A stretch of 64,000 nt of DNA from Paenibacillus tyrphae (GCF_027925525.1 NZ_BSDJ01000006.1:233663-297662); one strand, 5' to 3'. Positions 41,301-50,703 are shown, counted from the stretch's first letter. Translations and numbers: made by a program. The notes: generated by a model from the sequence alone, not told the origin.

Positions 41301-43502
41301 GTGCCGAAAGCCACGACAGGCGCCCAGGTTCTGGAGCGAGAACCGACCAAGGAAGAAATGATTGCAGAGTGGAAGCGAAGCATGGACGAAGGCGTGGACC
41401 CGTTTATCGTTATTCCGAACGGATGGGACACTCCGGAGGACGCGCGGCGGAAGGCCGGAAACGAAATGGTCTGGGAAGCGAAAAAAATCCGGGCCCAAGC
41501 GGACGCCGAGAAGAATGCCATAGAGAAGCAGCGGCTTATAGATAAGGCGGATGTTCTGGCGACAACCGGACGGAAGATGGGCGGAAACATTTCACGCGAG
41601 ATCGATCAGGAGTTGGCACGAAATATCGTGGCCAACGAGCGGATACTGGATGCCCGGATGGCATGGCTGGATGCGCAAAAGAAAGGGGACGAGGCGGGAA
41701 AAAAGCAAGCGGAGCAGGACGCCAGGGAAGCCCGTAAAATGGGCGGGACCATCCCGAACTGCGATACGGAAGAGATGAAACGGATGGTCGGCAATCAGAT
41801 GATTTTGTCGGCGAAAATTTTATGGGCGGAGGCGGATAAAGAGCACGATCCGGCCAATAAAGAAACAGCAGAAAAGCTGGCGGCCAAAGGCCGCGCCATG
41901 GGCGGAACAATTACACTCCAGGACGATCTGGCAGATGCGCAGCGTATGATCGGCAATGAAATGATTTGGGGCGTGAAGCAAATCTGGGCGGACCCGAAGC
42001 AAGCGAACGGCGATGCAAACCAAGCCGTCGCCAGTGCCGCATATGCGCGAGAGCATATGGGCGGAACGATTACGATCGATCACAGCATTGAAGAAGCGGA
42101 ACGAGTTGTTGCGGATAACCGGAGTCATACGCCGAGCAAGTACGGGAACTCAAAAGGCCGTGCGTGGAACGGGGTTTTTAATAAAGCGGAATGGGAAAAT
42201 CATGCCCAATTTTTTTATGATACGGATCGCAAGGCTGGCGGTGACAAGTGGGCTAACGATAATTTGTTTCTGGCCGAGTTGATTTTGTACGGTTCCCCGA
42301 AAGAAGCGGAATGGGCGAAGAATAATATTAACAAGGTAACGAAGAGCAGCGGAGGTCAAGGGGGGCAGGGCAACGCTGACTACTGGAGAAACAAAATTGT
42401 CGAAGAAGCCAAGTATTGGGTTGGAAAAATACCGTATTGTAGAGACACGAAGATATCCACAATGGTTCTGGATAAGGAGAAGTGGCCGCCTTATATGGAT
42501 TGTTCTGACTTTACATCTTCTGTCTACAAAACAATATTGGATATCGAAATAGGCCAAACAACCAGGGATCAGAAGGATCGAGGAGTTGAAAAAACATATG
42601 CCGAATTGACTCAAGGCGATTTGATTCTTTTTGATTGGGATCATGATGATGTTCCTGATCATGTTGGTATTTACATTAGCGATGGTGACTTTATACATGA
42701 GGTTGGGAATAATACCGATTCTGGTAATCTTTCCAATCCTAAAGAAAATGTAAAAATAGAGAATCTCAATGACAGTTGGGGTCCCAAATACGGAACTTTA
42801 AAAAATAATATTTACAAAATAATCAGGATAATTCAAGATAATAACAATGTAATAAATATTAGAAAAAATGGGGAAAAGCCACTTCCGGGGTATGAACCTC
42901 AACAAGATCAAGCGGTGCAGAAGGTTGAAAGTGAGGGCCGAAATATAACCGATGAGGATTACAATGGTGTTAATGACTCTACTTTAGGGAAAAAAGTAGA
43001 AACAACTGCTGAGCTAGCCAATCTTGAAGAAAAAGATATTCTGGCACGAACTATTTTTGGAGAATGCTGCAGCGGTGAAGAGGATTTTGGACAAGAATCT
43101 GTGGCGTGGACAATTATTAACAGGAAAATGTCTGGAGCACATGGAAGCACATATAAAGAAGTGGTTTTAGCAAGAGGACAGTATGCAGCTGTGACAGGAG
43201 CGGCACGCGATACGGGATTGGCAAGAGATCCGCTAAAGAGCTCTGGAAATTTGAGCGCTTGGAAAAAAGCGGTATATATTGCCGGGCTAATGTTGGATGG
43301 AAAAACAAATGAAATTCCTAATAGAATTGGTTCAGGAATGTATTTTAGAACATCCAGGTGGTTTGAGCCTGCTCTTAACCCAAATTATGTGCGGATAGTG
43401 AATGGCAATCAATATCAACTGTATGCGGATAAAAATTGGAACAATATAAAAGATATTCAGACATTTGGCGATAATACCTATTTTAACTATGGTACTAAAT
43501 AA
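41301..43502 (+). CDS. Two-headed wall effector: delivery repeats, NlpC/P60 and SleB-like domains
   Basis: 733 aa from GTG at 41301 (GAGGAGGGA upstream). Residues about 45-270 contain four repeats of about 53 residues, each with an 'MGG(T/N)I' turn (near 93, 147, 200, 253) and often 'GNxMIWxxKxIWA'. Residues 360-505 are NlpC/P60-like: Cys401 in 'YMDCSDFTSSVY', His454 in 'VPDHVGIYISDGDFIHEVG'. Residues 580-690 resemble SleB cell-wall hydrolase ('LARTIFGECCSGEEDFGQES', 'VAWTIINRK') with Glu588. It could thus cut both peptide and glycan strands. From about codon 355 the DNA becomes AT-rich. No signal peptide. Confidence 0.8.
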   Translation: MPKATTGAQVLEREPTKEEMIAEWKRSMDEGVDPFIVIPNGWDTPEDARRKAGNEMVWEAKKIRAQADAEKNAIEKQRLIDKADVLATTGRKMGGNISREIDQELARNIVANERILDARMAWLDAQKKGDEAGKKQAEQDAREARKMGGTIPNCDTEEMKRMVGNQMILSAKILWAEADKEHDPANKETAEKLAAKGRAMGGTITLQDDLADAQRMIGNEMIWGVKQIWADPKQANGDANQAVASAAYAREHMGGTITIDHSIEEAERVVADNRSHTPSKYGNSKGRAWNGVFNKAEWENHAQFFYDTDRKAGGDKWANDNLFLAELILYGSPKEAEWAKNNINKVTKSSGGQGGQGNADYWRNKIVEEAKYWVGKIPYCRDTKISTMVLDKEKWPPYMDCSDFTSSVYKTILDIEIGQTTRDQKDRGVEKTYAELTQGDLILFDWDHDDVPDHVGIYISDGDFIHEVGNNTDSGNLSNPKENVKIENLNDSWGPKYGTLKNNIYKIIRIIQDNNNVINIRKNGEKPLPGYEPQQDQAVQKVESEGRNITDEDYNGVNDSTLGKKVETTAELANLEEKDILARTIFGECCSGEEDFGQESVAWTIINRKMSGAHGSTYKEVVLARGQYAAVTGAARDTGLARDPLKSSGNLSAWKKAVYIAGLMLDGKTNEIPNRIGSGMYFRTSRWFEPALNPNYVRIVNGNQYQLYADKNWNNIKDIQTFGDNTYFNYGTK

Positions 43503-43534
43503 TCAATACCGTGGGAATGGATCTGAGGTGCATA

Positions 43535-44815
43535 ATGAAAAAAGTAAGTAGCTGTATCGTTGTTATAGCTATCCTCATTTTAATTTTAACTATGTTTGCG
43601 GCATGTAATAAGTCTTCTGGTAGCAATAGCTCATCGATAACTCAAAATGATGACAGCCACTTCGTCAGTCAGGGTCAAAACAACGAACAGCGTAATTCTG
43701 AGGTGCAAGTTAATCAGGAACCTCAAGAAAGCGACCCTTTTCTGGAAAGCGTCCGCACGGCTATCAATGATCATCTTTGGTATAACGGGGTTTATTCGCA
43801 TTTTAGAGCTTTTGAAAACCAGCTTGCCGCTGTATCTGTATATCAAGGCGCCGCTGACAGTAAAAATAAGATTGTTTTATTTGAGCAGCCTACTGCGGAC
43901 AAAAATTTTCTAGCCATGGAATTAAGTTTGACGAAAAAAGGTTATTCCAATGAAATAGTAAATTTTAAGCTGGATTTTGACAAAGAGAAGCTGAAGTCTC
44001 TGATTGAAAAGCAAAAATATCAATTTTCCAAATCAGTTCAATTAAAAATTGATAAAGCCTCACAACCCTTATTTCCTGCGATGAACTCCGAAAGAAAAAA
44101 GGTTATCGAGAAAATTGAAAAATCAATCATGGATGAGCTCCAGGACAGCAGTATATTTCCAAATGGCACTTACAAATATTACATACGAAATTATAGAGAA
44201 AATGAAATTGGAACGAAGGTGATCATCGAGGGTGATAGGACTTGGATAATCAATGCAAACGTAGAGGATCATCTCCAAGCGGGCCTGAAAGGCAAAATCG
44301 TTGAGACGGACCGTTCCGAAGCCACATTATTTCAGGTCAGTCAATATAAAAAAGCGGCAGTTGCAACAAATGAAGTGAGGAACTCAGAAAAATTAAGTCA
44401 AAATCCCAAACACGGCAGCGAAAAGGATCATGAGACTTACACGAACAAGCCTTTTAACTTCTCCCTAACGATTCCTGCATCTTGGAAAGGGAAGTATGAA
44501 GTTGTTGAGAAAGAGGAAGGAGTTTACTTCTATTTTTTGCCGGAGAACAAGGCGTTAGAAAAGGCGGAGCTTTTTGACATTCAGGTTTGGGGGACAGAAG
44601 TTGAGTGGAATGAATGGTGGGATCGTGGCGGTAAAGACATGGGTGTGCCATTTGAAAAAGTGGGGATTTTGAACGGTCAGGTTTTTATCAAAGCCGGACC
44701 GACAGAAGCTATATATCAAGGTTCGCCGGACGCCAAAAAAGACGGGGAAGAGTACGATAAGCTGCTAAAGGATATTGAAACCATTGCAAAATCTTTTAGG
44801 GACAGCAAGAAATAA
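43535..44815 (+). CDS. Lipoprotein, possible immunity to the NlpC/P60-SleB effector
   Basis: 426 aa from the ATG at 43535. Signal peptide and lipobox 'LILILTMFAACNKSSGSN'. A Ser/Asn/Gln-rich tether, an unknown middle domain ('ESVRTAINDHLWYNGVYSHF'), and an end with 'NKPFNFSLTIPASWKGKYEV' and 'FYFLPENKALEKAELFDIQV', a PsbP-like pattern also seen in the lipoprotein at 30905. Surface-exposed, AT-rich, nine bases clear of any upstream ribosome overlap with the effector. The immunity role is inferred from position. Confidence 0.65.
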   Translation: MKKVSSCIVVIAILILILTMFAACNKSSGSNSSSITQNDDSHFVSQGQNNEQRNSEVQVNQEPQESDPFLESVRTAINDHLWYNGVYSHFRAFENQLAAVSVYQGAADSKNKIVLFEQPTADKNFLAMELSLTKKGYSNEIVNFKLDFDKEKLKSLIEKQKYQFSKSVQLKIDKASQPLFPAMNSERKKVIEKIEKSIMDELQDSSIFPNGTYKYYIRNYRENEIGTKVIIEGDRTWIINANVEDHLQAGLKGKIVETDRSEATLFQVSQYKKAAVATNEVRNSEKLSQNPKHGSEKDHETYTNKPFNFSLTIPASWKGKYEVVEKEEGVYFYFLPENKALEKAELFDIQVWGTEVEWNEWWDRGGKDMGVPFEKVGILNGQVFIKAGPTEAIYQGSPDAKKDGEEYDKLLKDIETIAKSFRDSKK

Positions 44816-44851
44816 TGGATAAGTTTTGAGCCGTAAAATCGGAAAATCCTA

Positions 44852-44971
44852 ATGACGCTTTCCGTACATTTGATCCTTGCAAAATCGAGCGGAGATAAAA
44901 CAGGAAGCATGACCGTGACGTCTTACGAAAGGATACGGACGGAGCAATGGGACGGAGAAAAATACGAATGA
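44852..44971 (+). pseudogene. Short coding remnant
   Basis: A 39-residue frame from ATG ('MTLSVHLILAKSSGDKTGSM' and 'TVTSYERIRTEQWDGEKYE') with no ribosome site, between the lipoprotein and the CbrC-like gene. Likely a leftover gene end. Confidence 0.3.
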
Positions 44972-44996
44972 TTAAACAGAGAGGACATAGATTGTA

Positions 44997-45599
44997 ATGT
45001 GCAAAAATGTAATCGACGAGAACTTGCCCCATTTCAAATATCATCCAAACGCTTACCGGCTTGGACTGTTCAAGCAAGGTCCTGCACGTCGTTGTACGGT
45101 TTGCAGCCGGGACACGAATTATGTTTATTCAGGGCCGTTTTATTGCATCGATGACGTAGACACGATCTGCCCATGGTGTATTTATGACGGACAGGCCGCT
45201 CAAAAGTTTAACGGCACTTTTCACGGAGCGGTCGAGTATAACAGCGGTTTGTTGTCGGTTGTCTTTAACGACGATACGAATCAGTACATGTATTTTATGG
45301 GCAATGAAGAAGTTGAACCTATCCATGATCAGTCGTTGCACGAGCTGTTATTTCGGACGCCGAGTTATTCATCCTGGCAGGAGCCTCAGTGGTTGAGACA
45401 TTGTGATGAGTTTTGCGCGTTTATCGGGGATTTGGACCAAGACAAATGGATGGACCTTAAGGAAGAACTGCAAGAGGAAATGGAACGGCTGCAAGAAAGT
45501 TGCGGGTTATCGCTGAGTCAACCCGCTGACGATACTGGTCTTTATCTATTTCAATGTCCCACCTGCGGAAAGTACAGGCTGCACGCCGATTTCTCGTAA
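44997..45599 (+). CDS. CbrC family (UPF0167) protein
   Basis: 200 aa. The family signature is unmistakable: 'LPHFKYHPNAYRLGLFKQGP', 'RRCTVCSRDTNYVYSGPFYC', 'IDDVDTICPWCIYDGQAAQK', and a late 'FQCPTCGKYRLHADFS'. Four CxxC-type pairs suggest zinc binding. E. coli CbrC (YieJ) is linked to colicin E2 tolerance; its biochemistry is unknown. It sits at the edge of the effector cassettes and may be a further protective gene. Confidence 0.85.
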   Translation: MCKNVIDENLPHFKYHPNAYRLGLFKQGPARRCTVCSRDTNYVYSGPFYCIDDVDTICPWCIYDGQAAQKFNGTFHGAVEYNSGLLSVVFNDDTNQYMYFMGNEEVEPIHDQSLHELLFRTPSYSSWQEPQWLRHCDEFCAFIGDLDQDKWMDLKEELQEEMERLQESCGLSLSQPADDTGLYLFQCPTCGKYRLHADFS

Positions 45600-45824
45600 T
45601 GGCTTCACCTCTTGGCGCTAGGACAACGCGCGCCCGGAGAAGTTCCGACCCGCTCCCGCCCCTTTCCTCTTCCCTTTTCCCCGCCGCCGTGGCATACTCC
45701 AAATATACCAAATTCATTAGACGAATTTATCCCCCTGTTGTGAAAATCAAACCCTGCCGTCCGCGGCGGGGTGCGTACTATAATCGAGATTGGATAACTG
45801 GCGATTCCCGAAGGAGGGGTACGG

Positions 45825-47156
45825 ATGATAAACAAACGGCGGCCGCTCCAACTCGTCTCGCTGCTGCTGTGTTCGGGCTTTGTCGCCGGGTGCGGTCAGC
45901 TCGGTGCGACGACCCCTGCGGGAGGCGATCAGGCAGGTGTAAGGCAGGCGAAGCCGTTCACGGTCTCGCTGCGGCATACCCAGGTCCGTGACGATGCCAG
46001 GCTCAAGCTGAAGCTGCTGGAGGACGTCGCCAAAAGGATGGAAGCCGCCGTTCCTGGGCTGACGGTGGAGCTGGAGGGTATCGAAGACAAGGTGAACCGC
46101 TTCGAGAAGCTTCCGGCCGAGATGGCTGCGGGCTCGCCGCCCAAAATATTCGACCTGTTCGGCGGGTCGGATACGCAGAAGTATGTCAAGGCCGGACGGC
46201 TGCTGGATTTGACCCCGATTTTGGAGGAGATGAAGCTTAAGGACCGCTTTTTCGATTTGGACGAGTTCACGGTGGACGGTAAAATTTACGGACTGCCGAC
46301 GGCGTCCTTCGTGGAAGGCGTGTACTATAATAAGAAGATATTTAAGGAGCTGGGGGTAGACGTACCCAAAACATGGGAGGAGCTCATCGCCATCGCGGAG
46401 AAGGCGAAGGCCAACGGCATTACTCCGTTTGCGCTTGCTGCGGCGGACGGCTGGGTGATCAACATGCTGATGAACACGCTTTGGGTGCGTACGGCCGGAC
46501 CCGATTCCGTCGAGGGCTTCGTCAGCGGATCGCGCAAATGGACCGATCCCGACGTACTTGACGGCTTCAAGCGCTATGAGCTGTTCGTCAAAAGAGGCTA
46601 CTTCCAGGAAGGCAGCCTCGGTCTTAAATATGCGGAGCAGCAGTACAAATTCCGCGCGGGCAACGCGGCGATGCTATTCGACGGGAGCTGGGCGAGCGGG
46701 GCGATTGCCGATCCCCAGTGGTCGAAGATCGCGAACGATGTCGGCTTCTTCAACTTTCCGGATACTGGAGGGAAGGGCGACGGCTGGATTAACGGCAGCT
46801 ACTCGAACGGCTACGGCTTCGCCGCGAACCTCAGCGAACAGGAGAAGGAAGCCGCCAAAGCGTTCATCCGCATTATGTACAGCGATGAAATGCAGCGGCG
46901 CCAATTGAAAGAAACCGGCGTCCTGCCCGCCATGAAGCTGATCGATCAGTCGGGGTTCTACCCGATTGTGGATGAAATCATGCAGACGACCCGGTTCAAG
47001 CAGTTTCCGGCGTTCGATGCGGTCGTTCAGGCCAAAGTCCGCGAAGCGCTTGAAACGGGCATGCAGGAGTTTGTCGGCGGCAAGCTGACGGCGGAGCAGG
47101 TCGTGGAGAAGCTTCAGAGGGTGCAGGAAGCTGCTAACAAAGAAGCGAAGAGATGA
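45825..47156 (+). CDS. Extracellular sugar-binding lipoprotein (ABC-type)
   Basis: 443 aa with GGAGGGG before the ATG. Lipobox 'LLLCSGFVAGCGQ'. A family-1 solute-binding fold: 'AAVPGLTVELEGIEDKVNRF', 'PKIFDLFGGSDTQKYVKAGR', 'KIYGLPTASFVEGVYYNKKI', 'AMLFDGSWASGAIADPQ', 'AAKAFIRIMYSDEMQ'. No permease genes follow; a YesM kinase does. It may therefore present a sugar to the sensor rather than, or as well as, to a transporter coded elsewhere. A -10 box TATAAT lies at 45779-45784. Confidence 0.88.
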   Translation: MINKRRPLQLVSLLLCSGFVAGCGQLGATTPAGGDQAGVRQAKPFTVSLRHTQVRDDARLKLKLLEDVAKRMEAAVPGLTVELEGIEDKVNRFEKLPAEMAAGSPPKIFDLFGGSDTQKYVKAGRLLDLTPILEEMKLKDRFFDLDEFTVDGKIYGLPTASFVEGVYYNKKIFKELGVDVPKTWEELIAIAEKAKANGITPFALAAADGWVINMLMNTLWVRTAGPDSVEGFVSGSRKWTDPDVLDGFKRYELFVKRGYFQEGSLGLKYAEQQYKFRAGNAAMLFDGSWASGAIADPQWSKIANDVGFFNFPDTGGKGDGWINGSYSNGYGFAANLSEQEKEAAKAFIRIMYSDEMQRRQLKETGVLPAMKLIDQSGFYPIVDEIMQTTRFKQFPAFDAVVQAKVREALETGMQEFVGGKLTAEQVVEKLQRVQEAANKEAKR

Positions 47157-47221
47157 CGCGGTTCGCCGGAAGAGCGGCAGCATAACAACCCTCCGGCATA
47201 AGAAAGGAACGACAGCATTTG

Positions 47222-49045
47222 ATGAATCTTCGGAAAAAAGTGTTTTTGGGGTTCATGGCGTTTATCGTGGCGCCGCTGTTCGTGCTCGGAACGATCACGT
47301 ATTTGCTGTCGCAGAGCATCATCCAGCAAAACTATGCGGAGCAGTCCGAATTTACGCTGAAGGCCGTCGGCCGCAATATTACGTACGTGCTGAAGGAAGC
47401 GAACTATTTCTCTCAAGCTTCGATGCAGCGGGAAGACATCCAACGGATGCTCGGAGCCAAAGACGGCGTTGATGCCGTCACTTTGACCGAATACGACCGT
47501 TTGTTGCAGCGAACGTTTCTTTCCTATACTCCGGCTTACTCGGTGACGCTGTACGATTTTGAACGGCAGTCGTTCAGTCAGGGCAAAATCGGCTACAGGC
47601 CGCTTTCGTTCGCCGAGCTTGCGAAGCTGCCCGTGTTCGGCGAAGTGATGGCCCTGAACGGCGTGCCTCGCTGGATCGGCCCGCATGAATTCGAGAATTG
47701 GACCGGCAATAAGCCGCTATTTACGATGATCCGCGTGATCAACGACACGTATACGCTCGACAACCGCGGGATTTTGCTGCAGCAATTTCAATTCAGCGAG
47801 CTGAACCGCATTTTCAACTATTTCGGCACCAGCCACAGCAACGGCGTCCGGTTCATGATCGTCAATCAGGACGGGCTGATCATGGTGGACAACAAGGATA
47901 AGCTTTCGGGGCAAACGCTTTCGTCACACATCGACGGCTCGATTCATCTGGGCGGGGAATACGAGAGTGGCAAAATGAAATTCGACGGTGTCGAAAGTAT
48001 CGTTTCGGTACATCATCTGGATTTGGACGAATTCGGCAAAATGAATTGGAGCGTCGTCTCCGTCACGCCTTGGGCCTATTTGTCCGGACGCTCGATGCAA
48101 GTGATCCAATGGATCGGCGCGATTACGATCTTGTCGCTGCTCAGCGCCCTGCTGTTCAACATGCTGTTCGTCGGGCGCATAATCCGCTTTATTTTGTACA
48201 TTGTGAATTCCATGAAAAAGGTGGAGATCGGCGATCTCGGCATCCGTGTCGAAGCGAATAGCAAGGACGAGACGAGTGCACTGGCCCGCGGCTTCAACAG
48301 CTTGGTCGAGCGGATCAGCACGCTGCTGGAGGATGTGAAGCGGGAGCAGGAGCGGAAAAACAAAGCGGAGCTGATGCTGATGCAGGCGCAGATCAAGCCG
48401 CATTTTCTGTTCAATACACTGGAGTCGATCAATGCGCTGGCGGCACAAAACGAAGGCCGCAAGGTGAGCCGGATGGTCCAGCGGCTGGGGACGATTTTAC
48501 GCGTTAGTTTTTACCATAAAGAGGAAATTCCGCTGTCGATGGAAATCGATCATGTGCGCAATTATTTGGAAATCCAGAAATACCGTTTCGAAGATTTGTT
48601 CGAATATGAGATCGACGTGCCGCCAGCGTTGTTTTCGACTCCGATTTTGAAGCTGACGCTGCAGCCGCTGCTGGAGAACAGCATTCAGCACGGCTTCGAA
48701 GGGATGGAGAGCAGCGCGGTAGACGGCGATCCCGATCGGCAGAAGGGCTTCTTGTGGATCGCCGCGGAAGAGACGGAGGATGCCGTTGTGCTGTGGGTAC
48801 AGGACAACGGGGCCGGTATTCCGGACGACGTGCTGCTTCGTCTGCATGGAACGCCGGGGAGCAGGTCCAGCGGCTCGGCGGAAGCGGGAGCCCCAATGCC
48901 GGAGGAGCGGGTCGGGCTTGGCATCCCGAATGTGGCGGACCGCCTGCGCATCCATTACGGCAGCCGTTACGGCATGATGATTTGCAGCCGGCCAGGCTTC
49001 GGCACGGTCATTCGCTGCACGATACCAAAACGAACAACCGGGTGA
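47222..49045 (+). CDS. YesM-type sensor histidine kinase
   Basis: 607 aa from the ATG at 47222. An N-terminal membrane helix ('GFMAFIVAPLFVLGTITYLL'), an outside Cache-like sensor (about 35-285), a second helix ('WIGAITILSLLSALLFNMLF'), HAMP, then His_kinase 'AQIKPHFLFNTLESINALAA' with the phospho-His, and HATPase 'LTLQPLLENSIQHGFEGM', 'VQDNGAGIPDDVL', 'VGLGIPNVADRLRIHYG'. It phosphorylates the YesN-type regulator five bases downstream. The likely signal is a sugar bound by the preceding lipoprotein. Confidence 0.9.
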   Translation: MNLRKKVFLGFMAFIVAPLFVLGTITYLLSQSIIQQNYAEQSEFTLKAVGRNITYVLKEANYFSQASMQREDIQRMLGAKDGVDAVTLTEYDRLLQRTFLSYTPAYSVTLYDFERQSFSQGKIGYRPLSFAELAKLPVFGEVMALNGVPRWIGPHEFENWTGNKPLFTMIRVINDTYTLDNRGILLQQFQFSELNRIFNYFGTSHSNGVRFMIVNQDGLIMVDNKDKLSGQTLSSHIDGSIHLGGEYESGKMKFDGVESIVSVHHLDLDEFGKMNWSVVSVTPWAYLSGRSMQVIQWIGAITILSLLSALLFNMLFVGRIIRFILYIVNSMKKVEIGDLGIRVEANSKDETSALARGFNSLVERISTLLEDVKREQERKNKAELMLMQAQIKPHFLFNTLESINALAAQNEGRKVSRMVQRLGTILRVSFYHKEEIPLSMEIDHVRNYLEIQKYRFEDLFEYEIDVPPALFSTPILKLTLQPLLENSIQHGFEGMESSAVDGDPDRQKGFLWIAAEETEDAVVLWVQDNGAGIPDDVLLRLHGTPGSRSSGSAEAGAPMPEERVGLGIPNVADRLRIHYGSRYGMMICSRPGFGTVIRCTIPKRTTG

Positions 49046-49050
49046 TCGCG

Positions 49051-50703
49051 ATGAAAATCAAAGCCATGCTGGTGGACGACGAAATTAATATCGTCCGCAA
49101 TCTGGAGAAGGTCATTCCCTGGGAAGCGATGAACATCGAGCTGATCGGCACGGCGGCCAACGGGGCCAAAGCGCTCGATCTGGCCCGCGAAGGGAAGCCG
49201 GATCTCATCTTGTCGGATATCCGCATGCCGGTTATGGACGGCATCGAGCTGCTGCGACAGCTGAGAGAGTCCGGCTACGAGGGCGAAATTATAATGCTGA
49301 CGGGCTTCCAGGAATTCGACTATGCTCGTTCCGCCGTCAAGTATGGCGCACGCGACTATATCCTGAAGCCGATCGATTACGAAGAGCTGCAGTTGGTCAT
49401 CGAGCGGACGGCCGCGGGCATCCGCGAAATCAAGGTCAACGAGCTGAAAGAAACGGCCAAATGGCGAGAGCTGTCAGAGCTGGCTTACGAAAAAATTTTG
49501 CTCGATCTGTTGATGGACTATACGTCGTTTCCGCTGCACCGGCTTCGCGAAGAGGGGGACCGCTCTTGGCTCGACCAGCGCTATTGGATGCTGCTCGTCG
49601 ATCTGGACGACTATTCCCAGATTGCGCGTCAGGACGAACGGGAGCGCAAGCTGGTGCATTTTGCTGTGCGCAACGTGCTGCAGGACGCGCTTAGCTCGGA
49701 GCTTGCCGAATACGCGGTGCTGCTGACGCGGGAAGGGGAATGGTGCGTGCTGATTCCGCTTCCCGTGACGGGGCCGCCGACGGGAGCGATGGCCGCCACC
49801 GCCACAGAACGGCTAAGAGCGTGGTCGGAGCAGGTGCAGCAAGCGGTGGAGCGGTACGTCAAGCTGTCCGTCAGCGTCGGGGTGTACCCGTCGCCGCTTG
49901 CGGCGGAAGAGCTGGCGGACGCCTACCGCAAAGTGCAGCGCGGCCTCCAGCTTTCGCTGGAGAACCGGCATATTCTGATTCACGAGCAAACGGCCGGAAC
50001 GGATGCGACGGGAAGCTCGTTCTGGGGCTTGGCCGACGGTCTCGCTACCGGATTGACGCAGGGAGACTCCGCCAAGATCGAGCAGACGCTCGAGGAGCTC
50101 GGCCGCAGCATCAAAGAGGCCGGCGGCCACAATTCGATGCGCGCCGAGCAGATGCTGCATTTCCTGTGCCTGCACTTGCTGCGGGAAATGCGTTCGGTCG
50201 GGCTGCTTGGAAGCTCGCAGGAGCAGACCGTATGGGCCAAACTGGAGGATAGCTTAAACGTGAAGGAACTTGTCGAATGCGTACACCTGCTTATCCGGGA
50301 ATGCCAGCAGGTCAGCACAGGCCGGCGCAAATCGCCCGAGCTGCTCATGGCTTCCGCCCGGGAGTACATTCAAAAGCATGTGGCCCGTGATCTGGGTGTA
50401 GAGGAGCTGGCTCAGCACCTGGGCATCAGCAACAGCTATTTCAGCTTGCTGTTCAAGCAGCATCATCAGGAGACGTTCCTCGAATACTTGACGCGCGAAC
50501 GGATGGAGCTGGCCAAATCGCTGCTCCTCCACAGCGACAAGAGCGTTACCCAAATCGGCAAGCTGGCGGGCTACGCGGAGCGGCGGTATTTTACGAAAGT
50601 ATTTCACAAATATGAGGGGATGACCCCTACCGAGTTCCGGGAACGGGCCAAGCCGGGCGTGACGGAGCTTGAGACAGAGGAGGAAGTGACAGATGGTGTC
50701 TAA
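49051..50703 (+). CDS. YesN/AraC-type response regulator
   Basis: 550 aa from the ATG at 49051. Receiver domain at 1-120 with phospho-acceptor in 'PDLILSDIRMPVMDGIELLR' and 'DYILKPIDYEELQLV'. A central YesN-type segment of about 300 residues contains GGDEF-like remnants ('VKLSVSVGVYPSPLAAEELA'). The C-terminal AraC HTH pair is 'LGVEELAQHLGISNSYFSLL' and 'VTQIGKLAGYAERRYFTKVF'. It should activate genes including this operon. Its end overlaps the NagZ gene by 11 bases. Confidence 0.9.
   Translation: MKIKAMLVDDEINIVRNLEKVIPWEAMNIELIGTAANGAKALDLAREGKPDLILSDIRMPVMDGIELLRQLRESGYEGEIIMLTGFQEFDYARSAVKYGARDYILKPIDYEELQLVIERTAAGIREIKVNELKETAKWRELSELAYEKILLDLLMDYTSFPLHRLREEGDRSWLDQRYWMLLVDLDDYSQIARQDERERKLVHFAVRNVLQDALSSELAEYAVLLTREGEWCVLIPLPVTGPPTGAMAATATERLRAWSEQVQQAVERYVKLSVSVGVYPSPLAAEELADAYRKVQRGLQLSLENRHILIHEQTAGTDATGSSFWGLADGLATGLTQGDSAKIEQTLEELGRSIKEAGGHNSMRAEQMLHFLCLHLLREMRSVGLLGSSQEQTVWAKLEDSLNVKELVECVHLLIRECQQVSTGRRKSPELLMASAREYIQKHVARDLGVEELAQHLGISNSYFSLLFKQHHQETFLEYLTRERMELAKSLLLHSDKSVTQIGKLAGYAERRYFTKVFHKYEGMTPTEFRERAKPGVTELETEEEVTDGV

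Noticed and set aside
34850..42110. CRISPR or short tandem DNA repeats in the effector genes
   Set aside because: The repetition is at protein level (about 53-residue units) and not as identical DNA spacers.
13382..45599. Prophage or tailocin remnant
   Set aside because: VgrG-like and tube-like genes could suggest a phage tail, but there is no capsid, portal, terminase, tape measure, holin or integrase, and kinase/FHA/phosphatase/chaperone genes are woven into the run.
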